Origin: JBAXQQ01 sp037131695
GTDB lineage: Bacteria; Armatimonadota; Hebobacteria; CAIYQO01
Reading direction: 5' to 3'
NCBI GenBank assembly: GCA_964638715.1
Contig: CAZWZF010000002.1
Span: 1 to 64,000 of the forward strand
Length of the DNA: 64,000 nt
Shown here: positions 9,408 to 18,193 of the stretch, one piece after another
Layout: each line of letters starts with the position of its first letter
Position numbering within the stretch: position 1 is the stretch's first letter
Translations under genes and position numbers: made by a program
The notes under the pieces: generated by a model
The model's database searches: none
What the model was told of the DNA's origin: nothing
Seen by the model: only the letters and a program-made list of their open reading frames with translations

Positions 9408-10673
9408 TTAAAATCCTTTGTTACCGTGATACCATGAAGTTAAATAATCCATTTGTTCCTGGGTCATACAATCAATGTTAATCCCCGCTGCCTCTAATTT
9501 CATACGGGCAATCTGTGATTCGATAAATCGCGGAACCGGGTATACACCGGGCATTAACGTTCCTGATTCGTTCAGTAAATATTCTACAACTAATGCCTGA
9601 TTGGAAAATGTCATATCCATTACAGCTGCCGGATGGCCTTCTGCCATGGCGAGATTAACTAATCTGCCTTTAGCGACCATATACAGCCTTTTTCCTGAAG
9701 ATAGAATATGTTCTGTAACCATTGGACGTACTTCGCGATGGGCTATGCTCATTTTTTCTAAGATATCAATATCTATTTCCGCATGGCGATGCCCGGCATT
9801 GCACATAATTGCCCCGTCCATCATTACTTCGAAATGTTCTTTTCTGAATACCTTAATATTTCCTGTTACCGTGCAGAAGAAATGTCCGATTTTTGCTGCT
9901 TCCATGTGGCTCATCACTCGGAATCCGTCCATCATCGCTTCCAATGCCTTTAACGGGTCAACTTCGCAAATAATTACTTGGGCACCCATACCGGCGGCGC
10001 GCATTGCGACACCACGTCCGCACCAGCCATAACCGGCAATTACAAAGTTGCGGCTTGCCAGCAATCGATTTGTTGCACGGATTAATCCATCTACCACACT
10101 TTGACCAGTTCCATATTTATTATCAAATAGGTTCTTGGTATGCGCATTATTAACCGTAATCATTGGTATATCTAATAAATTTTCTGAATCCAAATTATGC
10201 AATTGCACAACGCCGTTCATAGTCTCTTCAGTACCGCCAATAATTTTTGCCATTTTATCTTTATGTCGAGTATGAAGGGCGTTTATGAGATTTCCATCAT
10301 CATCCAAAATAATTGTTGGATTTTTATCTAAAACGGCATCAATGTGTTTTTCTAATATTTCTTTATCTTCACCGCGCTTTGCAAAAGTCGGTATTCCAGC
10401 TTGAACAGCAAGAAATGCTGCCACATCATCCTGGGTTGATATGGGGTTTGCACCGCAACAATATACTTCTGCACCTCCGGCTTTTAGTGTCATTAACAGG
10501 TTGGCTGTTTCAGTTGTTACATGTAAGCAGGCGGCAATTACATGACCGCGCAACAGATATTCTTCGCCGAAAGAATGACGAATTTCCCTCATTACAGGCA
10601 TTTCTTGTTCTGCCCATTCAACTCTGCGTCTGCCGATATGTGCTAAATCAGGATCTGTAATATCGTATTGCAT
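9408..10673 (-). CDS. ahcY: Adenosylhomocysteinase (S-adenosylhomocysteine hydrolase)
   Basis: A 421-aa enzyme that reversibly hydrolyses S-adenosylhomocysteine to adenosine and homocysteine, relieving product inhibition of SAM methyltransferases. Diagnostic segments are the N-terminal DLAHIGRRRVEWAEQEMP, HVTTETANLLMTL, the DN..GTGQS motif (about 183-189), and the NAD-binding GYGWCGRGVAMRA. The length matches the short bacterial/archaeal form lacking the ~40-residue insertion found in eukaryotic and many proteobacterial enzymes. The start is preceded by CGGGGAA. It is first in a minus-strand unit with the M48-like and UroD-family genes. I see no SAH riboswitch in the 207-nt divergent upstream region. 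Confidence 0.96.
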   Translation of the reverse strand: MQYDITDPDLAHIGRRRVEWAEQEMPVMREIRHSFGEEYLLRGHVIAACLHVTTETANLLMTLKAGGAEVYCCGANPISTQDDVAAFLAVQAGIPTFAKRGEDKEILEKHIDAVLDKNPTIILDDDGNLINALHTRHKDKMAKIIGGTEETMNGVVQLHNLDSENLLDIPMITVNNAHTKNLFDNKYGTGQSVVDGLIRATNRLLASRNFVIAGYGWCGRGVAMRAAGMGAQVIICEVDPLKALEAMMDGFRVMSHMEAAKIGHFFCTVTGNIKVFRKEHFEVMMDGAIMCNAGHRHAEIDIDILEKMSIAHREVRPMVTEHILSSGKRLYMVAKGRLVNLAMAEGHPAAVMDMTFSNQALVVEYLLNESGTLMPGVYPVPRFIESQIARMKLEAAGINIDCMTQEQMDYLTSWYHGNKGF

Positions 10674-10880
10674 TATATTCCCCGGTTGTATTGCTGGTAT
10701 TTATATATTTTATTTTAGCAGATTTTGTGGATAATATATAGTTATTTGCTACGAATTAAATTAATTGTTGTGAAAAATTCATCAATTTTCAATATTTAGA
10801 ATTGTTATGACCTTTATCATAGTATCAATTTCTCTTTACGGGTATATTCATATCAGCGAATAATCCTGGAGGTCATTAAA

Positions 10881-11633
10881 ATGGCAGTTAGAAATATTGT
10901 TCAGATTGATGAAGAAAAATGTAATGGGTGTGGTCAATGTGCCTCAGCATGTGCCGAAGGTGCTATTAAAATGATTAATGGCAAAGCGAAATTGGTTAAA
11001 GATGAATATTGCGATGGTTTAGGTGCATGTTTGGGTGAATGTCCTGTAGATGCTATTAAGATTATCCAGCGCGATGCGGCTGAGTTTGACGAAGCTGCTG
11101 TTGAAGAATATTTAAAGAAAGAGGATCCTCAAAAGACCCATGGTGAAAAGATACATAGTAACAGTCACGGTGGTGGTGGTTGTCCGGGTATGGCAATGAA
11201 GCAATTCTTTGCTGGTGAAAAAACAGATGACAAACAACTGGTAAAATCATCAAGTGCATTGCGGCAATGGCCAATTCAACTGCACTTAGTATCGCCAATG
11301 GCGCCATATTTTCGCGATGCTGATTTGCTGCTTGCTGCCGATTGCACAGCATTTGCTTTAGGTTCATTTCACCCTGACTTATTAGCCAATCATTCTATAG
11401 CTATTGCATGTCCCAAGTTAGATGATACTGATGGTTATGTAGAAAAAATTGCACAGATGATAACTCAAGGCGGCATAAGAAGTTTGACAATCGCAATTAT
11501 GCAAGTTCCATGCTGCCGGGGATTGGAAGTGTTAGCAATGAAAGCTGTAGAGAAAGCAAATATACCGATTCCGGTGCGATTAGTTATTGTCGGAATTGAA
11601 GGCGACATTATCTCGGATGTAGTGAAACAGTAA
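10881..11633 (+). CDS. Ferredoxin-like protein with atypical second cluster motif
   Basis: A 250-aa cytoplasmic protein. The N-terminal ferredoxin module has a complete first motif (C14, C17, C20, C24) but an incomplete second one, with C44, C50 and C54 and Leu at 47. That pattern suits a [4Fe-4S] plus [3Fe-4S], or a cluster with an outside ligand. A glycine-rich HGGGGCPG follows at about 98-105. The remainder (about 120-250) is an alpha/beta domain with further cysteines (ADC, IACP, VPCCRG). This two-part architecture is a recurring family in anaerobes, sometimes found beside hybrid-cluster proteins; no hcp is seen here. GGAGG precedes the start, and a strong terminator follows. The redox partner is unknown. 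Confidence 0.85.
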   Translation: MAVRNIVQIDEEKCNGCGQCASACAEGAIKMINGKAKLVKDEYCDGLGACLGECPVDAIKIIQRDAAEFDEAAVEEYLKKEDPQKTHGEKIHSNSHGGGGCPGMAMKQFFAGEKTDDKQLVKSSSALRQWPIQLHLVSPMAPYFRDADLLLAADCTAFALGSFHPDLLANHSIAIACPKLDDTDGYVEKIAQMITQGGIRSLTIAIMQVPCCRGLEVLAMKAVEKANIPIPVRLVIVGIEGDIISDVVKQ

Positions 11634-11640
11634 GAAATAA

Positions 11641-11670
11641 AGGCTTCCGGTATAATCCGGAAGCCTTTTA
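11641..11670 (+). terminator. Rho-independent terminator, ferredoxin gene
   Basis: A perfect 10-bp GC-rich stem (11641-11650 with 11657-11666) with loop TATAAT is followed by TTTT. It ends the plus-strand ferredoxin transcript. A/T-rich sequence on the other side may let it also stop the convergent fucosidase transcript. Confidence 0.9.
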
Positions 11671-11675
11671 CAACT

Positions 11676-12968
11676 TTATTTCAGAAATAACTCAATTACC
11701 GGGACGGTAACATTTGGTTTCTTCACCGGTAATGATAATGATAATAAATTGGTTCTATCGCTGGTATCACAATGTGCCTGCCAATCGGCGATTCCTTCCA
11801 TCTTTATTTCAGAGCCATCATTTAGCAGTTGAGCATATTCAACTTTATCTGCCATTCCTTCTAAATGAAGATGAACAAATGGCCATGCAAAGATATGCAC
11901 GTATAACCGTTTTTTCTCCGGGTTGTATGTTAATCGGCAATCTTGCGGGCATTTAAAATCTGCCGGTGCCGCTGTACAACCATAAATTGATTTGTTGTGA
12001 CGTTTCATCCACTCGCCGATTCCCTGCAGGCGATTCAAAGCGCGCTCATCCAATTCTCCCCGGGCAGTCGGGCCAACATTTAATAATAAATTGCCATCTT
12101 TGCTAACAGAGTCGATCAGCATTTGTACCAGCATATCAACGGATTTCCAGCTTTCTTCATCACGATGGTAACCCCATGAACCACTCAGGGTTTGGCAGGC
12201 TTCCCATACTACTGGTTTGCCATCGACTGTAACGCCGGAACGGGGTTGAAATTGTTCTGGAGTTTTAATATCCCAACCGTATGGTATATCAAGGCGGTCG
12301 TCTAAAATTACATCAGGCTGCAATTCACGAATCATTTTCATCAGGTTGTCGCTGTCCCAGTTTTCGTGGCCTTTTCCATCATCACCTGGATAACTGAAAT
12401 CGAACCACATAATGTCGATTTTGCCAAAGTTTGTAAGCAATTCGCGTACTTGCGAATGTAAATATGCTGTGTATTTCTTTCCATCGCGTCCTTCATTAAG
12501 TTTTGCTTTATCAGGACTATTGCGTTGCGGATGCATTTTATCTACAGTATAGTCAGGATGATGCCAATCAATGAGAGAGTGATAAAGACCTATCTTTAAG
12601 CCTTCTTTTCGGAATGCTTCTATCATTGGGGTTAAAAGATCGCGACCTGCCGGGGTATTGGTTGCTTTATAATCGGTATATTTTGAATCCCACAGACAGA
12701 AACCTTCATGATGTTTAGTGGTTATTACAAAATATTTCATCCCGGCATTTTTCGCAGCCTTTGCCCAGCTTTCCGGGTCATACATATCCGGGTCAAAAAA
12801 CTTGAAATAACGATTGTAGTAATTGTCATCTAACTGTTCAATATTTTTTAACCATTCATGGCGTGAACCCATTGCATATAAACCCCAATGGATAAACATA
12901 CCAAATCTGTCATGGACAAACCATGCGGTATCGCCATGCATTTCTTTGAAATCAATAGATTTTGTCAT
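11676..12968 (-). CDS. Alpha-L-fucosidase, GH29 family
   Basis: A 430-aa glycoside hydrolase that removes terminal alpha-L-fucose from glycans with retention of configuration. The N-terminal WFVHDRFGMFIHWGLYAMG is the classic GH29 signature, followed by KYFVITTKHHEGFCLWDS. The nucleophile is expected in the MWFDF motif (Asp190). NLLLNVGPTARGELD is another family hallmark. No signal peptide is visible, so it probably acts on imported fucosylated oligosaccharides. A short beta-sandwich domain closes the protein. The start is preceded by CGGAGAC. It faces the ferredoxin gene convergently. No transporter or fucose-catabolic genes are adjacent. Confidence 0.95.
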   Translation of the reverse strand: MTKSIDFKEMHGDTAWFVHDRFGMFIHWGLYAMGSRHEWLKNIEQLDDNYYNRYFKFFDPDMYDPESWAKAAKNAGMKYFVITTKHHEGFCLWDSKYTDYKATNTPAGRDLLTPMIEAFRKEGLKIGLYHSLIDWHHPDYTVDKMHPQRNSPDKAKLNEGRDGKKYTAYLHSQVRELLTNFGKIDIMWFDFSYPGDDGKGHENWDSDNLMKMIRELQPDVILDDRLDIPYGWDIKTPEQFQPRSGVTVDGKPVVWEACQTLSGSWGYHRDEESWKSVDMLVQMLIDSVSKDGNLLLNVGPTARGELDERALNRLQGIGEWMKRHNKSIYGCTAAPADFKCPQDCRLTYNPEKKRLYVHIFAWPFVHLHLEGMADKVEYAQLLNDGSEIKMEGIADWQAHCDTSDRTNLLSLSLPVKKPNVTVPVIELFLK

Positions 12969-13082
12969 TTTGATGTCTCCGTTTTTTTGTATACTATATT
13001 ACCATATTATGATTTATGCTATATGATTTTATGATTTTTATATGTATTATCCGCTCATCCGTATATACATAATTGTTATCGT

Positions 13083-13432
13083 TTATTTTTCGAGAGTAAT
13101 AGCAAAAACTACGGCACGGTTATCTGTAATTGGCGTGAATCAAATTTTGTCGACTTCAATATCTGGTAGATTAAAATTAAATACTTCACATAACCCATAG
13201 AACTCATTGGGTGACAAACTATAACGAACGCGATTTTTATCGGTATATTTATATCCTCCACCTACCCAGATGTGTTCACCCAATGGTGCCCACCAGTTGC
13301 AGAGATGGGTAATCGATAGTAATTTTTCCGAGTAAACAATTTTGTCATTGCTTAATAATAGGAAACATCTTTAATATTAAAAGTGTTGTCATCGACAAAG
13401 GTGAAAATACGCGGATAAGGTACGATATTCAT
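13083..13432 (-). pseudogene. Decayed gene of unknown function (frameshift plus in-frame stop)
   Basis: Read on the minus strand, ATG at 13432 begins MNIVPYPRIFTFVDDNT and hits a stop at 13352-13354. One base out of phase, near 13361-13367, the reading continues as FLLLSNDKIVYSEKLL and NWWAPLGEHIWVGGG, to an in-frame TGA at 13140-13142. It then continues as FTPITDNRAVVFAITLEK to a TAA ending at 13083. Joined together this is a plausible ~115-residue soluble protein. Two independent lesions suggest a pseudogene rather than one sequencing error. I do not recognise the family. No selenocysteine machinery is visible to justify reading the TGA through. Confidence 0.6.
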
Positions 13433-13453
13433 AAATGCCTCGAATTTAATTGA

Positions 13454-13648
13454 CTATTTCTTTTTTGAATAGATCAGCCATATTAAATATAATATACCGA
13501 CAACAATGGCACCTAAAATAAATTTAATAATTAGTATCAAAATGCCGAAAATTGATTGAAGTACAAATGAACCGATAAATATCAGAACGCAAATTGCCGC
13601 AAGGACTAATATAATCCTTCCGATTTTCTGTAATAATTGATTATCCAT
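13454..13648 (-). CDS. Small two-helix membrane protein
   Basis: A 64-aa hydrophobic protein with two predicted transmembrane helices (about 11-33 and 35-59) and a lysine-rich C-terminus (YSKKK). GGGAGATAAT lies upstream of the start. It resembles many small uncharacterised inner-membrane proteins; no function can be assigned. It lies upstream of the decayed pseudogene on the same strand and is divergent from the SurA-like gene. Confidence 0.55.
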   Translation of the reverse strand: MDNQLLQKIGRIILVLAAICVLIFIGSFVLQSIFGILILIIKFILGAIVVGILYLIWLIYSKKK

Positions 13649-13741
13649 ATAATTATCTCCCGAATCGTATTATCCCATGATTATTATTAATTCTCAATAG
13701 AAATTATCATTATTTTATGTGGATTTTTGTGATAAATTGGG

Positions 13742-13747
13742 TAAAAT
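13742..13747 (+). promoter_or_regulatory. Candidate -10 box, leaderless start of the SurA-like gene
   Basis: TAAAAT ends 6 nt before the ATG at 13754 and there is no Shine-Dalgarno sequence. Transcription starting about 7 nt after the box would begin at or next to the start codon. Confidence 0.35.
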
Positions 13748-13753
13748 ATATAA

Positions 13754-14368
13754 ATGAAAAGAATCATTATAATTTTCTTACTGCCGTTATTACTCCTACT
13801 TGCAAATGCACAAGAAGAAAAGTGCACAACATGCGGGGTAAATCAACCGACTACAACAAGTGATCGGCTGGGTGATGTATACAAAGATTTTAAAAATAGT
13901 CCATTAAAAGACGCAAGAGTTACTATTTTGCCAGTAGATTTGATTGTATTAGCTGATAATATAGAGATTACTCAACCGATGTTGAATGATGAAATGATGA
14001 AGAAAAGTAATGTTTCAAAAACTATTTTTAAATTAGTTGAAGAATTGACTGTGATGAATCTGATTTTAGATAAAGCTAAAGAATGGGCTGGAAAGAAAAA
14101 ATTAAAAATTATTGAGAAAGATTTGGTTATGAAATTCCAGAACTCATTAACTGCTGATTTAAGAATATATGATGTTGAAGGCAAAGAATATTTCAATGCC
14201 CATAAAACAGAATATAAAGGAAAAGAATATGCTGTCGTTGCAAAGGCAATCAAGAAAATTTTGCTGATCAAAAAGAAAGCGATATTTATTGAAAAATATA
14301 ATTCTGAATTAATCAAGTCATATTATATAGAGATAAACAAAGAATGGCTTGAGAAAAATATCAAATAA
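13754..14368 (+). CDS. Secreted SurA-like (SurA N-terminal domain) protein
   Basis: A 204-aa exported protein. Residues 1-19 are a signal peptide ending ANAQ. The mature part resembles the helical chaperone domain of SurA/PrsA peptidyl-prolyl isomerases: an ADNIEITQPMLNDEM opening, ELTVMNLILDKAKEWA, a YFNAHKTEYKGKEY element, and a closing EINKEWLEKNIK. The parvulin PPIase domain itself is absent, as in chaperone-only SurA homologues. It probably assists folding of exported or outer-membrane proteins in the periplasm; this is inference from the domain. A CTTCG cysteine pair follows the cleavage site. The 60-aa ferredoxin gene follows 17 nt downstream. Confidence 0.65.
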   Translation: MKRIIIIFLLPLLLLLANAQEEKCTTCGVNQPTTTSDRLGDVYKDFKNSPLKDARVTILPVDLIVLADNIEITQPMLNDEMMKKSNVSKTIFKLVEELTVMNLILDKAKEWAGKKKLKIIEKDLVMKFQNSLTADLRIYDVEGKEYFNAHKTEYKGKEYAVVAKAIKKILLIKKKAIFIEKYNSELIKSYYIEINKEWLEKNIK

Positions 14369-14385
14369 AGATAGAGAGGAATAGT

Positions 14386-14568
14386 ATGTATCCAGTTGTT
14401 GATGAATCTTTATGTATTGCCTGTGGCGCATGCCATGATGTTTGTCCTGCCGACCCGAATGTCTTTGTAATTAAAGACAAATCCAAGGTTATTCACCCGG
14501 AAGCATGTATAGGCTGCGGTCAATGTGTTGATGCCTGCCCAACCGAGGCTATTGAATTAAAAGAATAG
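14386..14568 (+). CDS. 2[4Fe-4S] ferredoxin
   Basis: A 60-aa clostridial-type ferredoxin with two complete CxxCxxCxxxCP motifs (C10/13/16/20 and C41/44/47/51). Such proteins are low-potential electron carriers in the cytoplasm of anaerobes, serving for example pyruvate:ferredoxin oxidoreductase and hydrogenases. The AGAGAGG ribosome-binding site supports the start. It ends 4 nt before the convergent gamma carbonic anhydrase gene. The physiological partner is not encoded here. Confidence 0.95.
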   Translation: MYPVVDESLCIACGACHDVCPADPNVFVIKDKSKVIHPEACIGCGQCVDACPTEAIELKE

Positions 14569-14572
14569 GATG

Positions 14573-15085
14573 TCAATGTCCTGCTAATTTATGCTGTTTA
14601 GCACATGCGACATAGACTGCCGCATTGTCTTTTATATGCGCCTGTTGTTCTGGTGACAGTTCTTTCAATACTTTCGCGGGTACTCCGGCAACCAGACTGC
14701 CAGCTGGTATAATCATCCCTTCACGTACCACAGAACCTGCTCCGACAATGCTGCCCTTACCGACAACTGCTCTATTCAGAACTATTGCTCCCATGCCAAT
14801 TAAAGCATCATCTTCAATTGTTGTACCGTGAATTACTGCATTGTGGCCAATGGTGACATTTGCGCCAATGTTAACCGGAATATCAAAATCAACATGAATG
14901 GTTGCGTTGTCCTGCACGTTGCTATTTGCGCCAATGCTGATGGGTGCAATGTCTCCGCGAAGTCGTGCGCCATACCAGATACTCACATTTTCACCCAAAG
15001 CAACATCACCAATAACTGTTGCATTATGTGCGACAAAGACGCTATCCGGGAAATCGGGAGTATCGGTATTTATATTGAAACTCAT
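14573..15085 (-). CDS. Gamma carbonic anhydrase family hexapeptide protein
   Basis: A 170-aa left-handed beta-helix protein of the gamma carbonic anhydrase/YrdA/PaaY family. Hexapeptide repeats run from ATVIGDVALGENVSIWYG to about residue 140. The three zinc-binding histidines are in NATIHVD and GHNAVIH. The family forms trimers with zinc between subunits; carbonic anhydrase activity varies between members. I choose the start at 15085 rather than the upstream ATG at 15100. The TAA of the NYN-nuclease gene overlaps this ATG (TAATG), and TTGGGGGA lies at the correct distance. The two genes are therefore translationally coupled. Confidence 0.92.
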   Translation of the reverse strand: MSFNINTDTPDFPDSVFVAHNATVIGDVALGENVSIWYGARLRGDIAPISIGANSNVQDNATIHVDFDIPVNIGANVTIGHNAVIHGTTIEDDALIGMGAIVLNRAVVGKGSIVGAGSVVREGMIIPAGSLVAGVPAKVLKELSPEQQAHIKDNAAVYVACAKQHKLAGH

Positions 15086-16677
15086 TATAATTTCCCCCAA
15101 TTTATGCCATTCTTATGATGATAATCACCTGGTTTCATGATATTTCGACTTTGAATGACATATCTCTTTGAAACTTTGTCACCATCCGGCCATTCAGAAT
15201 AACGATCATTTGTTAACACTACAGCATTTAACTCGATAGCTCTTTTTAATATCTCTTTATCTGCAACAGTGTTGATGCTTACAGCGATTACTTCGTTTTG
15301 TTTCATCATCTCAGACAATTTGGCTTCATTATCAATCTGATATGGCAATGACGCGTCAACGATAATATAAACCGGGAAATATCCTTCCAGCCAGCAGGTG
15401 TGGCGCAGTTGAATTAAATGTTCTAATTTAGGCCGTTCACCATTTGCAGTGAAATGTGCGACATTGCTGCCGTCAATTATTGCTGGTTTTAATGGTCCGC
15501 AAATTATCTGATTTGGTATTTTTGCTTTTATAAGGGTATTTAATAACTCTTTGTCATGCGGAGCCACTAATTTATTATAATGTGTTCGCACGGCATCAAC
15601 AATTCTTTTATTATTTTGTTTCAGATATGCCATTACTTGAGTTGGAGTAAGGTCTAATAATTTGCCTTCAGACATTATTTTTATTTTATCAGAAACTTTG
15701 GGTGGTACTGATACTGGTGCAGTAGCTGGTGTCTTTAATGTTACAGCTAATTTAGGTTTTGCAGCAGATTTATTTGTTGGCTTATCTTCATTATTCTTTT
15801 CAGTAAAAATAGAACTTAACAACGCAATAGCTTCTTTAACTTTGTTTTTCTTATCATTATGGATTATATGCTCAGTAATTATTTTTTCTTCAGTGATGAT
15901 TTCTTTCTCAGCCGGTTTGTTTTTAAGTGTTAATATCTGCGATTTCAGTTCAGCATTTTCTTTTTCAAAATTGCTTTTAGCTTCAGATTCTTTCTTAATA
16001 TTTCGCTCTAACCGCTCAATCTGTTTCTGATAACTGCTGCATTCTTTAACAACTTCACTTAGTTCAATTTTTTGCTTGTTTATTTGCGAATTAAGATTTT
16101 CAATCTCTTTTTCTAAATCTTTTATATTGTTAATTTGCTCAACTCTTTCTTTTTTCAGTTTGCTCATCTGATCTTCAAATTTTTGCAGTTTCTTTTCAAG
16201 CATTTCACATTTATGCTGCCAGCGTGCGGCATTGGCTTCAATATCCTGTTTAGCCGGTTTATCATCAATTTCTTCTTCGGCATCAGGAATTAATTCATCA
16301 ATACGAGTAAATATTTCATTAACTTTTTCGCGTTCATCTACTGTTAGCGCGATTGCAATATTTTCTTTATTAAATTTTGCAGCTAATTCAATGATACTAT
16401 TATCAGTCACATCATCAATTTCTGATAATGCAGCACATGTGTCAGATGCGTTTAATTCTAAAATAGCTATAAGTTCATCAGCCATCTTTTCGTTTTTTAT
16501 CATTTCCTCGCGTAATCTTTTATTAACAACCGGGTTAGACAAGGAATGTACTTTTCTTTGAAAACCACGAAAGACAACTTCACTTGATACAGGGAAATCA
16601 TTTACGAGTTTAAATAGTAATTGTATAGGGAAATGTTCCCATAAATTATTTATAATTTTTTGAATTTTATCTGTCAC
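15085..16677 (-). CDS. Coiled-coil protein with C-terminal NYN/PIN-like ribonuclease domain
   Basis: A 530-aa protein starting with GTG. Residues about 140-260 form a long coiled coil (QMSKLKKERVEQINNIKDLE and similar), followed by a low-complexity linker. The C-terminal ~140 residues form a NYN domain of the Zc3h12a (Regnase)-like type: IIDGSNVAH carries the first catalytic aspartate, YIIVDASLP the second, and AVVLTNDRYSEW the third. Such domains are metal-dependent endoribonucleases, often for RNA decay or processing. The coiled coil suggests oligomerisation. Upstream GGAG is about 10 nt from the GTG. The gene is divergent from the PQQ-propeller gene and coupled by TAATG to the carbonic anhydrase-like gene. 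Confidence 0.78.
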   Translation of the reverse strand: MTDKIQKIINNLWEHFPIQLLFKLVNDFPVSSEVVFRGFQRKVHSLSNPVVNKRLREEMIKNEKMADELIAILELNASDTCAALSEIDDVTDNSIIELAAKFNKENIAIALTVDEREKVNEIFTRIDELIPDAEEEIDDKPAKQDIEANAARWQHKCEMLEKKLQKFEDQMSKLKKERVEQINNIKDLEKEIENLNSQINKQKIELSEVVKECSSYQKQIERLERNIKKESEAKSNFEKENAELKSQILTLKNKPAEKEIITEEKIITEHIIHNDKKNKVKEAIALLSSIFTEKNNEDKPTNKSAAKPKLAVTLKTPATAPVSVPPKVSDKIKIMSEGKLLDLTPTQVMAYLKQNNKRIVDAVRTHYNKLVAPHDKELLNTLIKAKIPNQIICGPLKPAIIDGSNVAHFTANGERPKLEHLIQLRHTCWLEGYFPVYIIVDASLPYQIDNEAKLSEMMKQNEVIAVSINTVADKEILKRAIELNAVVLTNDRYSEWPDGDKVSKRYVIQSRNIMKPGDYHHKNGINWGKL

Positions 16678-16740
16678 GAATCTTATTCTCCAATAACATT
16701 ATACAATAATTGCATCCTTTTCTCAAACGCGCTCGTATTG

Positions 16741-16746
16741 TATAAT
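16741..16746 (+). promoter_or_regulatory. Candidate -10 box abutting the PQQ-propeller start
   Basis: A perfect TATAAT ends 1 nt before the ATG at 16748 and 7 nt before the in-frame ATG at 16754. Leaderless translation from 16754 would fit the normal -10 to transcription-start distance. Confidence 0.4.
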
Positions 16747-16747
16747 A

Positions 16748-18193
16748 ATGGCGATGAAAAAGATAATCGAGATATTAATTCCTACACTGGTTTTACTTGT
16801 AGCAGCATTGGGTTTTTATAAGTGGAATGATATAGCACAACTTCAGACAATAGCAACTGTACGAACGCAAGTTCCTAAAGAAAAGAATGAAACTGCGCGT
16901 CCTGATAGTATAACTACACCTGCATCAAATGTAAAAGTTATATCTGATAAGAAAGTGTCGACGGTTGTTAAACAAACGTCGAAAAATGTATTTGTAGACT
17001 GCCTTCCTGGTGTGTGGCCGGGTTTTCGTGGGAATAACCGCGATAATATCGCTATTATAAATGCTCCAGTTGTATATCAATGGGGAACTTCAGGTCCACC
17101 CGAATTATGGGGAGTTGATCTTGGAGAAGGATATGCCGGTGCGGCAGTTAATAATAGCCGGGTTTATGTATTGGATTATGACCTTGAAAAGCAAGTGGAT
17201 GTTTTGCGGTGTTTTACCCTTGCCGATGGCAATGAAGTATGGCGATTGCCATATCCTGCCGCTGTGGGAAAACAGCACGGGGTGTCGCGAACAATACCGG
17301 CAGTAAATGATAAATATGTCGTTACTATGGGGGTATTATGTAAAGTAACCTGTACTGACGCAATAACAGGAAAAATGATATGGCAGCATGATCTGGTGAA
17401 AGAATATGGTACAAAAGTGCCAGAATGGTATGCCGCTCAATGCCCGATAATTGATGGAAATGCAGCTATTATTGCCCCTGGAAGCAAGGCATTAATGGTG
17501 GCATTTGACCTTAAGACTGGCAATGAATTATGGCATGTAGATAATCCTGATAACTGGCAGATGACACATTCTTCAATAATGCCCGCGATAATTAATAAAG
17601 AGAAACTATATATTTATTGTGCATCAGGCGGTGTAGCAGGTGTTTCCGCAAAAGGAATATTGAAGTTTAAAACACCGGATTGGATAGTGCATACTTCAAA
17701 TATACCAACACCGGTGCCAGTAGGAGATAACATGATATTTCTAAGTGGCGGTTATGGTGCCGGGTGCGCTATGCTTCGATTAACCCCAAGTGGCGATGGT
17801 TATAAAACATCTTTTGATTTTAAATTGAAAGAAAAAGAGTTTGGTGCGTATCAGCAGACTCCGATTTTTTTTAATGGCAATATCTACGGTGTAATCCCTG
17901 ATAATCAGCTTGTATGTATGGATTTAGCAGGTAAAGTTTTGTGGAAAAGTGGACGCGCGAGATTTAACTGGAATTCGTATGTTTGTGTAAACGGAATTAT
18001 ATTTTTGCTTACTGATAAAGGTGAATTAGTGGCGGTAGCGGCTAAATCTGATAGTTATCAGGAGTTATCACGCACTAATGTAATGCCGGAAGGCAAAGAG
18101 TTTTGGGCGCCGATAGCAGTTGCTGGACAAAGAATGCTGATTCGCGATTTAACCAGAATGAAATGCTTATATATCGGTGATAAAAAGCCGTGA
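16748..18193 (+). CDS. PQQ-like beta-propeller protein, membrane-anchored
   Basis: A 481-aa protein. An N-terminal hydrophobic segment (about 7-25) is a signal anchor or uncleaved signal, followed by a Thr/Lys-rich linker. From about 85 a quinoprotein-type beta-propeller is visible: WGTSGPPELWGVDLG, ADGNEVWRLPYP, DAITGKMIWQHDLV, DLKTGNELWHVDNP and MDLAGKVLWKSG are successive blade motifs. These usually mediate protein contacts; no enzymatic residue set is obvious. An alternative start at 16754 would fit leaderless transcription. Its stop overlaps the GTG start of the NHL-repeat gene by 4 nt, so the two are co-translated. Confidence 0.85.
   Translation: MAMKKIIEILIPTLVLLVAALGFYKWNDIAQLQTIATVRTQVPKEKNETARPDSITTPASNVKVISDKKVSTVVKQTSKNVFVDCLPGVWPGFRGNNRDNIAIINAPVVYQWGTSGPPELWGVDLGEGYAGAAVNNSRVYVLDYDLEKQVDVLRCFTLADGNEVWRLPYPAAVGKQHGVSRTIPAVNDKYVVTMGVLCKVTCTDAITGKMIWQHDLVKEYGTKVPEWYAAQCPIIDGNAAIIAPGSKALMVAFDLKTGNELWHVDNPDNWQMTHSSIMPAIINKEKLYIYCASGGVAGVSAKGILKFKTPDWIVHTSNIPTPVPVGDNMIFLSGGYGAGCAMLRLTPSGDGYKTSFDFKLKEKEFGAYQQTPIFFNGNIYGVIPDNQLVCMDLAGKVLWKSGRARFNWNSYVCVNGIIFLLTDKGELVAVAAKSDSYQELSRTNVMPEGKEFWAPIAVAGQRMLIRDLTRMKCLYIGDKKP

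Noticed and set aside
10674..10880. Possible SAH riboswitch upstream of ahcY
   Set aside because: I searched the divergent region by eye for the GC-rich conserved core and found only AT-rich DNA with ordinary SD sites.
13140..13142. In-frame TGA as selenocysteine or stop-codon readthrough
   Set aside because: A second lesion (a frameshift) lies in the same gene and no SECIS-like hairpin follows, so decay is simpler.
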